From Liolophura sinensis (lineage: Eukaryota; Mollusca; Polyplacophora; Chitonida; Chitonidae), in assembly GCF_032854445.1 (NCBI RefSeq), contig NC_088303.1:7941501-8005500 (forward strand): 64,000 nucleotides of DNA, given 5' to 3'. Both the position numbers and the translations under genes were made by a program. Below the pieces are notes generated by a model, which saw only the letters and a program-made list of their open reading frames with translations, ran no database searches and had not been told where the DNA came from. The stretch's first letter is position 1; each line of letters begins with the position of its first letter. Below are positions 10,191 through 22,931 of the stretch, piece by piece.

Positions 10191-13100
10191 GTAAGTAGGT
10201 CACCCAGTCACAAGAGATAGAAGTACAACGAAGCGTGAAAATTGCGGAAATTACAAAAGGATGTGTATAAAAAAAATATAATATCGATAATCAGAAGGAA
10301 ACCAAAGACATTTTATGAGTATCAGTGGATTTCAAAGTCAAGTATATGTGTGTAATATTTGGCCTCACTAACAATGCTGGATTGACCCATTTCTTGATGG
10401 CTTAACCTTTATATAAACGTACCGCATATATAATGTCTAGACTGACTGTTGAAATATTGGAGAATATCCTGTAGCGGGTAGTCTCCGGTTTATAGCTCCA
10501 ATGAAGTAAATGTAAGAAAAATATCGAAGGTGTATTCCTGCTGACGATACTGACATTTTTTGACTGAATGTTAGCTCCTTTTATATCGACTTCCGGTGTA
10601 CGGGCGGAAGTTTGTTTGATACCAAATGAAGTGTGCTGGTTTCTATACGGGCTTTTCCTGGTTTCCTCAAAACATATTTTTGGCCGCCATCTGTTCTAAA
10701 AACTGACATAATTTGCAGAGAATGAAGCGATACCCCAAATAAATACTAATGACTCGGATGATACATCTGGAGAATGTAGATGGCCATTCCGCCAGATCAG
10801 TCTTTTTATTAGCCCCTGGTATTGGATGGACTTACAGATTTATGACTGGCCTGTCAGTTCATCATGAATCTTGTTTTTTGTGTGTCAAAAGGGTCCATCG
10901 TATTGAATTCAAATTTGGTACATAGCTATACCAAGACAGATCAGTTACAGACCATGTTCAGGGGTCGGCGCGTTTCGTCAATTGTCGACTAACTATCACC
11001 GGTATTGTCCGCTGTTAAGCTATGCCTTTTTTCACATTTCCGGACTTTTTTGTTAAATGGTTTCTTGTATCGGATTCACCGTGACAAATTTAAAATCTGG
11101 ATCGAATTTAACGTTGTTTTGTTTACTTTAAACAAAATTATAAGGGCATTTTGTCCAGTTTGGATTTTGGCAGTTTTCCAGACTTTTTTCAAACTGATTT
11201 GTTGTATTGAAATCAAAATTGATATATGTTATTCACTGTGACTTGCTAAAGATGAAGCTCGAGGATTGCGGGTGTTTTTTCGACACAGTTTTCACCGGTT
11301 TATTTTGGTATGGATTTTGACACTTTCGTTCAAAACACTCTTCAACCAGACAAGTTGCAGTCTAGTTTTTACTTTTGGTCCGTTTGGTCCGTTTTCAACA
11401 AATTTATGGCTGTATTTGTTCTGCAGTGTATTTCGCCGAAGCTGTTTTTCTGACGGGTAAAACCTGTAAGGGACAGGTATTACAAAAACAAAATACCACT
11501 ATGCTTGTTTTATAATGGATCAGTAAGCTGCTGCTATAGTATTCCTAGGATATGGACACCTAAGTGCGGACATGCGTATTTGACGCTTTGTAATAGTCGA
11601 CATGTTTAGCATGCCTTGTTGGACTGTATTATCATAACCGAACCATACACTCATCTTGCGGATTAAATCCTTAACGCTTACAAAGGAGACCCAATTCTTA
11701 AAAGAAAATACAACAAATAATATAACCCAAGTTATTTTGAAAGACGGGTGTAAACTAAGTAACTCTATAAATCAACCACTGGCCATAAATCAGATTTGTC
11801 ATGTAAAAAATTCTCCTTTATGCCTTTCTTGTTTGCCACCCTTATAATGCCAGCTTTCCTATGTCTTTTCTACGCATGTTCTCGCATGTCATAAAATTGT
11901 AAAGCTCTCTACTTGGAGATGTTCGGCTGTTAGATACAGTAGTAGTAGAACCCACTCTTATCAGGTATATGTATTATATGTGTATTTCAAAGGCGCTGTA
12001 CACGAATTCTGCGTTTCAAGCTTTCTGCCTAATGAAAACGGCCGTATTTGTGCATAGTAGCGCTGTAATCTTAAGGCTACAAACGACATTGCGGACCGCG
12101 TGTTAACATACTTTACGGTAAAAACGAATCGGTCATATAGCACGTATGTAACCAGACTAGCAATGTCGGAAAGCATGGAACACAGCGCAACAAGCCTTCT
12201 CTGTACGGTGTCTGGAGACATTCTCTAATGAGTGCTTTTTTGCATTACACCGTTACATAATGGCGTTAAGTTCGTTACAGAAGGTTATTTGTTAACGACT
12301 CCTGTTCCCCCCTGGCAATTCCCCTTCCCTCGTTTTATAGGCTTGGACAATTTAAGTGGACCAATTTTTGCAGGACTCCTCAAAGCTTGGGCGCATAGAT
12401 GGTTTTAGTGTTAGCTGCATGGTTTCACTGTTGGCATGCTACACCAGGTATTTTTATGCAGCTTCAGATACCAGTTATATATGACTCTATTGGTGTAACC
12501 CGACATATTTATAATGCGAAAACAGCGACTCTAACATTATTAAAGACTGGCCTTGTACCTTCATGTAAGTTGTCTGTCCTCCTAAACTGTATGGAAAGTA
12601 AGAGACCCGTTACAGTACTTTGATGTTACGCATGTTTGACATGTACGTACATAAACATATGCCCATTATGCATAGCATTTGACATCCGCATGAAGGTAAA
12701 TCAAGTGAATTGGTTGCATTTACCTGAGACCTGTGCACATGTTGCTCTGCTTATAGGATTTATGTTGCATGTAGAATTCTATAGTGTTTTCCTCGTATAT
12801 GAAAATATTTCTCCATGCATTATTTTGCCGTTTGTAAATAATAATAATAATAATAATATATTTTATTTCAGACAGTAATGTCCATATAGATAGGATATTG
12901 CCATATATCAGTATATATGAATAAGTTAGCTAGTGTTATAGGAAAGACAGTATTTACTAGATTCCATGCAGTTTACACATCCACTCTGCTGTGAGAAGGG
13001 AGCACATGCTCAGGTCAGAATTTTTGAAAACACACAATAGCATATTGTTCGATTTTTCTAGTCTGCACTGAAAACTGAACATAGATCTTCGAATCAGCTC

Positions 13101-16100
13101 ACCAAACGACATAAAAGGATTGATAGCAAACATTTGGCTGGCACTACAGTCACGTCTATAGTTCATCAACAATCTAAAAAAGTTTTTGTACATGACCCGC
13201 ATGCTACTATATACACGTTTGGAAAATTTACACCACATATGGAACAGTTTGTAACTAAGTTTGTACAATAACAAAATTTTCTCAGCAGCATATTACCTCT
13301 AACACACAATTTCCTTTTTCGTTTGGCTCAATACCACAATTATCACAACTATCAAAGGCAAAAATGTGGCCATGATACGAGTACGACTTTACAAAGGAAA
13401 GTTTTGAACCGTTAAGTAACAATTTAGATATTTTGTGTATCGTATAGTTACAAGGTTTAAACAGCATACATAATGTTTTATTCGCATTGTACATAATATC
13501 ATGCGAAGCGGCATAAGACTCACATTCGTTTAAAGTAGTTGTAGTAGAGATCCAGTGGATGAACAAACTAGATACATATCATCAGTGTATATTAAGTGGT
13601 TCTTGAAGGTGTCTGCAATATTACAGCTGACATTAGCACTCGTTAGCTGAGTATCTAACTCATTAACATAGATAGAGAAGAAACAGGGGTCCAACAGTAG
13701 ATTGCAAAGTTTTATGGTGCCAGCAGATCTAAATAGGCGAGGAGAAGTCCCGTACTATAGAGACATCTGGCTGCAGAGCCGGTGAATCCATCGTGTAACG
13801 ACGAGCAAGCTGTAAGGCTATACGGCCTTCTGTAACCTCGAAGCACCTCGTCTGTGAACAGCAAAGGGCACAAACCCAAATACGAGCCACGTCGGCATCT
13901 GCAATTCTTGACTAACAACACTATTGGGTTGCTTTGAAACATACCAGGCGCTTAACTTTTGAAACTATGGGAGCTTTGCCAAAGACATGAAACATGCGCG
14001 GTCTTCTACACTCTACCTTGAGTATAAATCATGCACAAGAGACAAATCTTAATAAACTTTTGACATCCACAATCGCCCTGGGGTTGAAGGGAGTGACTAG
14101 AAGCCATGATAAATATTTCAGTTATCTAATTCCATCCGAATGTTGCAGGCCGGGTCAGAAAGGATGGGCCATGAAGACTTGATAATGGGACAGGCCTGGA
14201 ATCAAACAAAGAAAAGGGATTGTTCCTAGTCAAATCTCCCAACAGCCAATACAGTAGTTATTGAGTGTGCCGCTGGATTTGATAGAAAGCGCAGGGTTAC
14301 GTTTGGGACATATATCCCTGCTGCAGGTTTGATTAATCGTAGGACTGCCGGTGGAATAAAGCGGATTGGTGGTATCTCTGGGTACCTCTACCAGGCCATT
14401 CCAGACATATTATGTAACCATGAGAATAGTTAAAGCAGTTACAAGCAACAGAATTCTTTTCAGCGCCAGTGTATTTTACATGTTCATTATTAGAACAGCG
14501 TCAACGTTTTTTTTTTGTGTTGGTATATGTAGGCTACAAAGAATGAATGATTATGGCTTAACTCCAGTTCGCCAATATTGCACCCGTGTCATGGTGAGGG
14601 CTACAAAGAAGTATCTCTCTTGTTATAACTACGTTATTGGGTTTAGGGTCAACTGAAGATCGTAAAGGTTTCACAGATATTACGCCGAGCGTGATAGGTT
14701 TTTGAGCTGAAACAAAATAAATTGCACAAAGCTGTGGGTTTGATTCTAATGATTTACAAGCTCCATGCATGTATCTTGGTCGATATATTGCAATATGCAT
14801 GCAGATATATTGTTGCGAAGGTGGCTAGATGGCCACCAAAGTTTTACAAATTATCGCTATATTGAAATCGGCGGACGATCCAGGTAGATAAACGTGCGTG
14901 GATTTGTGTAGTGTATGCTTCCGCAAACGTGCGTGGACTTCTGTAGTGTATGTGTCCGCAAACGTGCGTGGATTTTTGTAGTGAATGTGTCCGCAAACGT
15001 GCGTGGATTTGTGTAGTGTACGTGACCACAAACGTGAATGGATTTGTGTAGTGTACGTGTCCGCAAGCGTGAGTGGATTTGTGTACTGTATCTGTCCGAA
15101 AACGTGCGTGGATTTGTGTTGTGTATCTGTCCGCAAAGGTGCATGTATACGATTTCAGACAAGGAAATCTGATATATCCATACACACCAAAATAATTACC
15201 CCGGAATGAATACCAGGGGTCTTGTGTCTGTGTTCCTCGTTAGATGACGGCCTGCCTCCCAGAAGCGGCAAAGTGGAGGCATATGCAATAAGAAAAACGA
15301 GATAAGCAGAGTAAAGCTAGTCTGGGTGAGATACCAATTCCTCACGTTGACATGTGTCAGACTGTATAGTCACATCTTCTCCCATGGGTCCAGGCTGTGA
15401 GAACGCCTCATGGATTCATCTTTCTATTTTAATTGTTTGCGTAGTGATACAAACCGCTCCACGACTTGTAGCCGGTACGTCTTCTTTGGGCTATGTCCCA
15501 AGTCAAATATTCTCACTCCTAGTTACCTCATTAAAGCGTCATAACATTTTACATCATGATTAATATAGTTTTCAGAGGATGAAATAAAATTACGGTGAGG
15601 AATCGTAATTTGGTTAATGTATGGTCATCGTTTTATCCTAATAACTTTCGATGGCATCATGGACCATTTGACAATTATCGGAAAGATTTGTATCCTCCCT
15701 ATTGCGAGTGGTCAAATGCTTCTCCATTTTTAGGATGTTTCTGCATCAAAAATGATGTTTAGGAGATATGATTGCTTCCTATCGCCCCCAGGTTTATAAT
15801 ATTAACACAAAACCTTAATTTGACCATTTTTGCCATTTCCATAACCTGAAGTATGTCTCATGATTGTACACGATTGGCCTGCAGAGAAACGCCGAATATA
15901 TTTTCTCTCTCGAAATTTTTCATAAAAAATTACAAAAGTTTTTAATGGATACATCATAATTATCTCACAAATAGATGTTATGGTTCACGATTCATGATTG
16001 CCTAATATCAAAGATTATGATTTTGTAAAATACCAGACTATTTCCCTATTCATACGTTGGCCACCCTCTGACTACCTCATAATTATGAACACGTGATATT

Positions 16101-19100
16101 GGAACTGATGTATAAGTTAGAATAATTCTAAGCAACGTTACAGGGGCTTTGCACGCCAGCAGGGCCCAATGACCCAGGGGCCCCCTACCACGGTCGCTGT
16201 GAGTTCAAGTCCAGTTCAAGCTGGCTTCCTCCCCGGCCGTACATGCAGAGGTCTGTCAGCAATCTGCGCACGGTCGTGGGTTTCCATCAAACCAAAAAAA
16301 AAAGACACAGTAATAAAAGTGGCGATCTTTTCTCATACCCTTGACTGGAGGTCAAAAAGTACGGGGGGCTAAGAAGACTGGTAATTTCCATATATCTGTT
16401 AACACATATGTATTTCCATCTCATTGTAATTTCTTGTTTGTGGTTTCACAGTGGACAAGAAAAGAAAAACTGTTGGAAATTTCACGCTATTTTTTTTCTG
16501 TTGAATTCCAGGATGGCAAACGCCAGAACCAAGGCTGAACAAGCTGACGCTATAGCCCAGAAAGCTAGGCAAGACTCTGACGTGGCGAGGCTCAAAGCCA
16601 AAGAATATGCCCCAGAATTCCACCAACCAGGTACTGTATATGGAAGGGAGATTACTTCCCTCGTGGGAGAAACGATACTAATTGTTTTATTTGGGGATTC
16701 AGTGGGGAGCATTCCGGCATTTCAGCTTGAAGTTAGTTCATAATGTTGGGACTAACAGTAAACTCACGCAAATCTCGCCCTAAGCGCATAAGTAGCGCAT
16801 TGTATTGGGCGTCACGCGAGGAAGAACTTGGTTGCCAATTTAAAATCTTTAAGACTTCAGAATAGAGAGTAAAGAAAGTAAAACCAAATTAGTGATGACA
16901 CTGTCATTGTTGGCAAATGCAGTACCGGTGAAAATCCGGCCACTTTTCAGTTTACCTCAGTTAAGGTTTTATTCTGACTCTTCGTGTACATGGGGGCCTC
17001 CGTGGCTAGTTGGTTAGCACGCTAGCACAGCGTAATGACCCAGAAGTCTCTCACCAATGCGGTCGCTGTGAGTTCAAGTCACTTGGTTTCCTGCGTACAA
17101 GGCATATACCCTCTAGCTGTAGGGTGCCCAAAAAGAAAAGCATCGATGAATTTCTACACGATATATCTGCTTTACATCAAAATAGGATAAACAAATAAAT
17201 ACAATTTTAAATATTAACAAGTTACGCTGCCAGAATGTCAATCATAAAATAAACAACAGAAACTCATTTACCGATAACACTTGGTCACATGTGGATGGTC
17301 ACCTCAGTAGGTGCTGCCTATGCAGTTTTTTTGTTTTTGTTTTTGAAAGAGTATATTAGACAGCTAAACTATGTTAAAACCATAAGGCGTTACACAATAC
17401 TATCAAAACGGACAACAGTGTATTGAATCCACACTTTCTATGTGTGAAATATGTATTCAAGACAAACATTCTACAGGAAAATGCAAGCTTTATTATTTTG
17501 GATTAGACGTCACCTACAACACAGTCAAGGGCATGTTTAACTCATAACCTTTTCTGTTTCTGTACAGGAACCGACATTCTGAAAAAGAAACTTCAGGAAA
17601 GTAATGGCGAGAGTCTAGAGGAGTTCAAAAACGTCAAAATGCTTCAAAATCACAACCCTGGCATACATTCGCGCTCCAAATCTGTCATGCACCGGAAGAC
17701 GAATAGAGCGGATATCGAAGGAGAGGGACAAAATGGCCTGTCCCCAATCACGACACTGTCATCTGCCTTAGACTGTGCCCTGTCTGGGAGCCGTTCTCGT
17801 CTTGGGCCCCCGACGGGCAACTACGATGCGGAAAACACACTGGGCAATCCAACCCAGCTTACCGTGGAGCCTCAGTTGTTAAATGTGAACTACCACAGTC
17901 CAAAGAGTTCGGCCGAAAATATGTCAGCTAGCACCCCTACCCATAGTCGTAGTCCCTCCCTCAAGATTCGACGCTATAGCTTTCTGGCGGGTTCCAGAAG
18001 AGGACGTGGCTTTAGTGAACTGTTCAATTCCACAATTCTCAATGATCATTTTGATCAGTATGCTACTCAGCGCGACGATAGTGGGTTAGGAAGAGAGTTT
18101 GTTCCGGGCGACGAGAACATGGACAAAGGCAATTCTGCCAGCGACACTTCCCCGGACTCCGGAGTCTCCGACGGCATGGACGATGACAACAAGACCCGTC
18201 CAATGCAGAGGCGACGCACACTGCCATCCATTATCAAGAGAGACGAGGACGAAGAGAAACCAAAAGCCCTGCCTGAGAAGGAGACTGCTCATAGTAACGA
18301 AAACATTGCTAAAAAGGACGTAGAAACATACATCATCGAGAACGGTATTCGAAAACGGCTTAGGGCTGAGCAGCATGAACACAACCCTGTGATGGACAAC
18401 TCAGGAGCCTTGCCAAAAGCATTTAAAGTGGAGAGCGATAAACACCTGAATCGCCAAAACCGCGGAAGTCTTCCAGACATTAGCAGTATGAAGGACAACG
18501 TGAGCGTGATGTCACGGGAAGAAGCCTACAAGCTGTCGTCTGCTCGACGGAATGAGCTGAGACGTTTACAGGAATTGGATGAGAAACGTCGACAGGGTGA
18601 CGTCACAGTGATACTAGGGGATCTCAAGGTGAGTTCTGGCGTCAGCCTTATATCCAAGGGACCGGTTTCGTGAAGCGTACTTTGTTAAGCTCTTAACTAT
18701 GGTGATACGTTTGTTACAGAGATATGAAGTGTACTTAGTTAAGTGCTACTTAGACCTAAGTGTGCTTCATGAAAGTGAGCCCAAAATTGTTAGTTAACTA
18801 TAAGACAGCATAATCTGGGATAATCAGCAAATCTTTGCTCAAAAAAAGGTCATTGGGGAGTCTGCAAGAGAGAGCTCTATCATTTCGAAATGTGTCAGTA
18901 TGGCCTAGGTTTGGAAGTGTGACTCCATACCTGACTTTGAGAATGTAGATGGAAGGTTCTTCATCTTGGCACCGGAATTCGACTAACCGTCTACAACAAA
19001 ACTGACGTTCAAGATCAATGATCGCAATACAGATTGTAATTCCAAACCTTTCACATGTCTATCTCTTTGACTAAGGAGATGCCTGGAAAGGAGCGACTGA

Positions 19101-19689
19101 ATTTGCAGCGATAAGAGCCTAGGTGAGGGGAATAACTTTAGGGGAAACAGTTTATAACATCTGTTGGATACCTGACGAAGTTAGGGTTAGAAAATGTAGC
19201 GAGTATGACTATAGGAACGGTTTTCAAGCAATAAAATGTTTGCACACTTCATTGGTAGCGAATGGGAGAGTATAAACCATGCAGGGTAAATATCACTGGT
19301 ATTAACAAATTACACATCATACGTCGAAAGCCACTCCAATGCAAGGCCACAATAATTTTTTTCAAATGATGGTCTAAAATATCCTAAAAGATACATGTAT
19401 ATAGACATTAAATATGTGCAAAATGAATTATTAAGATGTGAACAAATTAATCGGAGCACTATATGCATTTCATTAACATCGTTTCCTCTGCAACCATTAA
19501 TCGCACAGTGATTTGGACTAGGTAACGTTGTAAGAAATCTCCAATCAACCAACAGAAGAGAACATAATTCATTGTCTGTATATATATGTTTTTTTAACTC
19601 AGGACTGGTGCCAACAGAGGCAGCTGCTAGTGTTGGTGATAGCTCTCAACGTGAGCCTAGCCACCATGTTCTTCAATTTGCTGTCCTAG
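9383..19689 (+). CDS. JPH: Junctophilin (5' end missing from the window)
   Basis: Junctophilins hold the ER/SR close to the plasma membrane: MORN repeats bind the plasma membrane and a C-terminal helix sits in the ER/SR, placing voltage-gated Ca channels next to ryanodine receptors. Coding exons seen: 9383-10190, 16512-16630, 17568-18628, 19603-19689. Each has GT-AG borders and the phases agree (2075 nt, 691 residues after completing the first codon). In order: a MORN repeat (YQGQWLRGMRHGYGVRQSV), a basic linker, two MORN repeats, a helical Ala/Lys-rich segment ending in EFHQPG, a long divergent region, and a terminal hydrophobic helix before TAG. The first visible exon starts where exon 2 of vertebrate JPH genes starts, so the exon for the first five MORN repeats should lie upstream. 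No MORN-like frame occurs in 1-9382. A full protein would be roughly 800 residues. Most invertebrates have one JPH gene, so no paralogue number is given. Confidence 0.95.
12838..12857. repeat. (AAT)n microsatellite
   Basis: An uninterrupted AAT run just beyond the 3' side of the minus-strand LINE fossil. It may be that element's tail (inference). Confidence 0.9.
12957..13710 (-). pseudogene. Non-LTR retrotransposon (LINE) reverse-transcriptase fragment
   Basis: Read on the minus strand in pieces, the region shows RT landmarks in order. About 13700-13560 has PCFFSIYVNEL and the catalytic segment YTDDMYL (usual form YADD). About 13566-13290 has ASHDIMYNANKTLCMLF and LNGSKLSFVKSYSYHGHIF. About 13274-12960 has the C-terminal thumb-like region (KANMLLYKLSYKLF-type, FRLLMNYRRDCSASQMF, MFSFQCRLEKSNN). 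Frame breaks and stops separate the pieces, and no endonuclease part is seen. The order resembles CR1/Jockey-type elements. It is inactive. Confidence 0.8.
14890..15134. repeat. 35-bp minisatellite, 7 copies
   Basis: The unit begins AAACGTGCGTGGATTTGTGT, and copies start exactly every 35 bases from 14890. They differ by one to five substitutions. Because 35 is not a multiple of 3, the minus strand stays open in all three frames. Confidence 0.95.
16141..16285 (+). mobile_element. Degenerate SINE family A fragment
   Basis: It carries CAATGACCCAGGGGCCCCCT, GGTCGCTGTGAGTTCAAGTC and CTTCCTCCCCGGCCGTACAT, then ends in an A-rich run instead of the usual end. The start of the head is lost. Confidence 0.75.
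16512..16630 (+). CDS. JPH: Junctophilin exon 3: end of the helical segment
   Basis: The acceptor is tgaattccag and the donor is GTACTG at 16631. The joined AG|G codon gives Arg, then MANARTKAEQADAIAQKA and so on to EFHQPG. Vertebrate junctophilins have the same Ala/Lys/Glu-rich helix ending in a DFYQPG-type motif at this point. The donor is a weaker match than usual (GTACTG), but the phase into the next exon is correct. Confidence 0.92.
16990..17085 (+). mobile_element. SINE tRNA-like head with a different body
   Basis: GGGGGCCTCCGTGGCTAGTT to GTGAGTTCAAGTCA matches the family A head. What follows does not match the family A body. It lies in junctophilin intron 3 (16631-17567), which otherwise holds nothing I recognise. 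Confidence 0.75.
17568..18628 (+). CDS. JPH: Junctophilin exon 4: divergent region
   Basis: The acceptor is tttctgtacag and the donor is GTGAGT at 18629. The frame opens with GTDILKKKLQESNGESLEEF and runs 353 codons without a stop. It is rich in Ser, Arg and acidic residues, with short conserved-looking islands (SPSLKIRRYSF near 17960; DSGVSDGMDD near 18160). A charged helix (REEAYKLSSARRNELRRLQE) comes just before the final exon. The length and low complexity match the divergent region of the family. It is unlikely to fold as one domain. Confidence 0.92.
18629..19602 (+). other. Junctophilin intron 4
   Basis: The donor is GTGAGT and the acceptor is TTTTTTAACTCAG. No repeat, RNA gene or coding frame was recognised in this 974-bp intron. 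Confidence 0.8.
19603..19689 (+). CDS. JPH: Junctophilin last exon: C-terminal membrane anchor
   Basis: The acceptor is ttttttaactcag. Twenty-eight codons then TAG at 19687-19689. After DWCQQRQ the exon encodes about 20 hydrophobic residues (LLVLVIALNVSLATMFFNLL) ending one residue before the stop. This is the tail-anchor layout that places junctophilin in the ER/SR membrane. Frame 0 is kept from the previous exon. Confidence 0.93.
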   Translation, partial: DWCQQRQLLVLVIALNVSLATMFFNLLS

Positions 19690-22600
19690 TCAACAGGCAG
19701 ATCTTTCTCACCCTGGTCCTCCTGTTTCCCCTGGCAACCAGCAACCGCCATGTTGGTTTCACCTCGAGGCTAGCACGCCGTTCCTCTCCCAGATGTCCGC
19801 CGGGCTGGATGACTCCGGATTTCTGCGGTGGAAGTTTGAACCCCAAGCTCAGTGGCGACAGCTAGCCCTTGTTTGAAGATGCTCTCATCTTGAAGATGGT
19901 TTGTCCGGAATATCGCATCATTCCTTTGGCCAGTTTGTACTCTCCATCTTCGTACAGCTCATATGACCCAGTTCATCTCAGGCCTTTTGAGTCTGTCGAG
20001 TTCCTCATGTTGCGTCAAAGTTTGTCTGACTTTGTTGAGTGTGTTCTGAGCAAGGATTCGTTTTGGAATTTACCGCCCCTGTATCTCGATGCAGACGCGG
20101 CGATGTTTTACAGCGAGTGGGCGATGTTGACCATAACCAATAGCTCCTCGATAAGATGCAATGGAGTTTGTTGCCTTCTGCCTAAAAACGCTCGACAAGA
20201 TGAAAAAGACCCTGCATGATGCATTGGTCCCCGACTTGTGATCCTAAGGAATCACCTTTAAACTTTGTTTGGACCAAATCTGAAAAGTTGATTTTACGGC
20301 AGTTTGTGCAGAATACCTAAGCACAGACAAACCTGGGAGTGTAATGGTGCAGTGAATCTGCACGTGGTTTTTCCGTTATTGTGACAGTCACTTGGTTTCA
20401 TTATCTTTGTTGAATTCGTGCCTCAAATTGAACCAGGCGATCATTTGACTTATTTGCTTATTTATTGTTACACTTTGAAGGTGTTTGTGTCGTTAGGTCT
20501 GGCGTGTAAGGATGATCAGATGTTGACAGCACTAGCCAGGGGTTCCGAAAGCATGGCAGAATGAGTTTGTAAGATTTTCACAGTGTTGTGTAAAAGTATT
20601 TACTTGAGTTTTATTTATATTTTGTCTTTTCACGCTGCAGGTTTTCAGACGTTAGGACTGTTTCCTGTGTTTTATTTGGCGTATCGGTAAATGGCTGGCA
20701 TTGTTTGGATGACTGTAAATTGATCGATACGTTTTCTGGGTGAATCTGATAGTCATTTCAGAAGCACTCGTTTCAGTTTAAAACATTTGTTGAAATATTT
20801 TTTTCTTTTTCGTAGTTATTGTGGATACGTCTCACAGATTCCTGTAGGAGAGATATTTGTGTGTAAGACTGATACAGGCATGTTCCCCACCGGCGTTCCA
20901 CACCTGAAATCACTAATTAAATATGCTGAAGCTCAGATTAAAGCTGTCTGGTCGAATGACGCATCAATATTGCGTAAATCCATAAGTTCAAACGACTGCA
21001 CATCTTAAAGAAAGACAAAAAAAAATCGTAAAAGCAGTTGGAACATTTGGTTTTGAAGCAGTTTGGGGACTGTATTCTTTATTGGTCTAACCCACGCGGT
21101 TTTTTTATTTTAACGAATTACTAGGCTATAAATGGTAGGTGACTGAGCTGACATATACGTGTAGGTAAGAAAACTTGCCAAACTGTAAAAGAGCTGACTC
21201 TTTTTTTCTCACGCAGGCTCGAAAAGTCCCAAGCGCATTTGCTACCGTGTTTAGAGTTTTCGATGTGTACAATGCAATACAGAAGGAGGTGACTCTAAGA
21301 GAACGCATTCCCACTCGATTACATGAAACCACCTAAACTGAGTTCTTAGGAGTTATCTCCCTTTGGTTCTGACAACTTGGAACGTATTGTATATGTATAC
21401 AAAGGTTATTTGAAATGATTCACCAATTGTCTCAGGATGCATTTGCCAAAGAATGTCACTAGAATGGGTTACCTTGAATTAAACATTTATGTACCTGAAA
21501 TGACAATGGAATGATTCGGAATCAACAGTGTAGGTGTGTAAGATCCGGTACCAACGAAGTGATTACGTTCTTGTGGCTTCGAGTTTGTTAAAAGAGTCTG
21601 TGAAATCTTGCAAATCAATGCAAATTGACATGTTTAGGATTGGACATCTGCCTTTGAGTAGTGATGGTATTTATCTAGCGGCTAAAATAATTATATTTAC
21701 ATGTACATTATACCTGCAAACTGTCTTCCTGACGGGGAGTATGAGATAAGGGTTATTGTACGCATGTCCGGAACACAGATGTCGTTATACACTCTTGGAG
21801 AACCAAGATGTAGTAGGTGTCCCTACACAAACAATGCAGAGTCGCCAGCTAACAGAGAACAAGATGTGTAGAGCTAAATATGCGCATGACGACATGCTAC
21901 ATCGATGTTTCGTTGTTAAAGAATATTTGCACCCATAAAGCCTTTTTACAAGAAGAATATCAACAATTCAAAGGTGAAAGAATGGCAATGCTATTTTTGA
22001 AAAACGTTGTTTGTTTTGTTTCTTACCTCTATTAAATTTCTCCCCGTGATACGTCTATTTCCTCTATTTGGCACTTTTGTCATATTGTTGGCCACGATTG
22101 TGATTTTCTCATGTACAGTTTAGGCGTAGTATTTCTAGTTAACTGTTTCCCAATGTAATGCAAACAGACTTCTGTCACCTGGTTACCCCACCCCCCACTT
22201 AAGCTATATATGGAGTGGCATGCCGCCGTCATAACTTTATCTATATTTTTCTAAACCACGCCATGTTGTTATTATAAAACAAAGTTTGAAAGCACCAGCC
22301 TTGGGTAATAAGATTCACTCTTTGTTTTACGGCTATTTTTGCCACTGCTATGTTTGACGGGAAATACATGGACAAAAGTTTCAGCAGTTTTCTGGCTTTA
22401 GAAGTATTTTTTCCATTGAAGGCGGATTTTTGAAAGCGGTACCTGCCGCTGTTGTTGTTTGTTCCAGATGAGCTATAAAAAGTGGTTTTAGTTGTGTACA
22501 GTGAGGTTTTATGGAAACCCACCAGCACAGCCTGCAGGTACGCATACAGCTTAAGGAGTATCTATCTGCCTCAGAGTTGTAGTTTCTTTACTAGCGGAAC

Positions 22601-22931
22601 AGAATGAGGCCTGTCGACTAAATAGCACGCAAGGGCGCATGCGTGTGGTTTCAAACGGTGTGCAACTTTCGCTGAGTATAACATGTATCTAGTAAACCGT
22701 GAACCATGGAGTAAATACAGACTGTCTTTCCTATCATGCCGTGTAGGCGGCTCGACAACCACACTATGTACAAATTTAGTCACAAATAAACCAATGTCTG
22801 TTAAAGTTTCCACGGAATTCTGAGTGGCCGGTTTCTGTCTTTCTTGGAGAGTCGCTTTAATAATGGAATACATGATGTAGCTGCAGTGTGGTTGATGATA
22901 CTGCCATTCTTATGTTATGGACAGCCTTCAA

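Larger units (their letters stand above)
10191..16511 (+). other. Junctophilin intron 2 (6.3 kb)
   Basis: It holds a LINE reverse-transcriptase fossil (12957-13710), an (AAT)n run (12838-12857), a 35-bp minisatellite (14890-15134) and a SINE fragment (16141-16285). The part at about 10900-11460 has weak internal repetition (CGGACTTTTTT near 11041, CAGACTTTTTT near 11176). I recognise nothing else. Confidence 0.8.

Noticed and set aside
13712-13942. 76-codon minus-strand frame next to the LINE fossil
   Set aside because: It could not be matched to RT landmarks, and its composition is not clearly coding.
14890-15134. CRISPR-like array
   Set aside because: The units are contiguous, with no unique spacers, and the sequence is from an animal genome.
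14825-15185. Three overlapping minus-strand frames of 101-113 codons
   Set aside because: They are by-products of the 35-bp tandem repeat.
19572-20219. Two plus-strand frames (97 and 116 codons) around the junctophilin stop
   Set aside because: The first overlaps the last exon in another frame and the second lies in the probable 3' UTR. Neither shows a domain.
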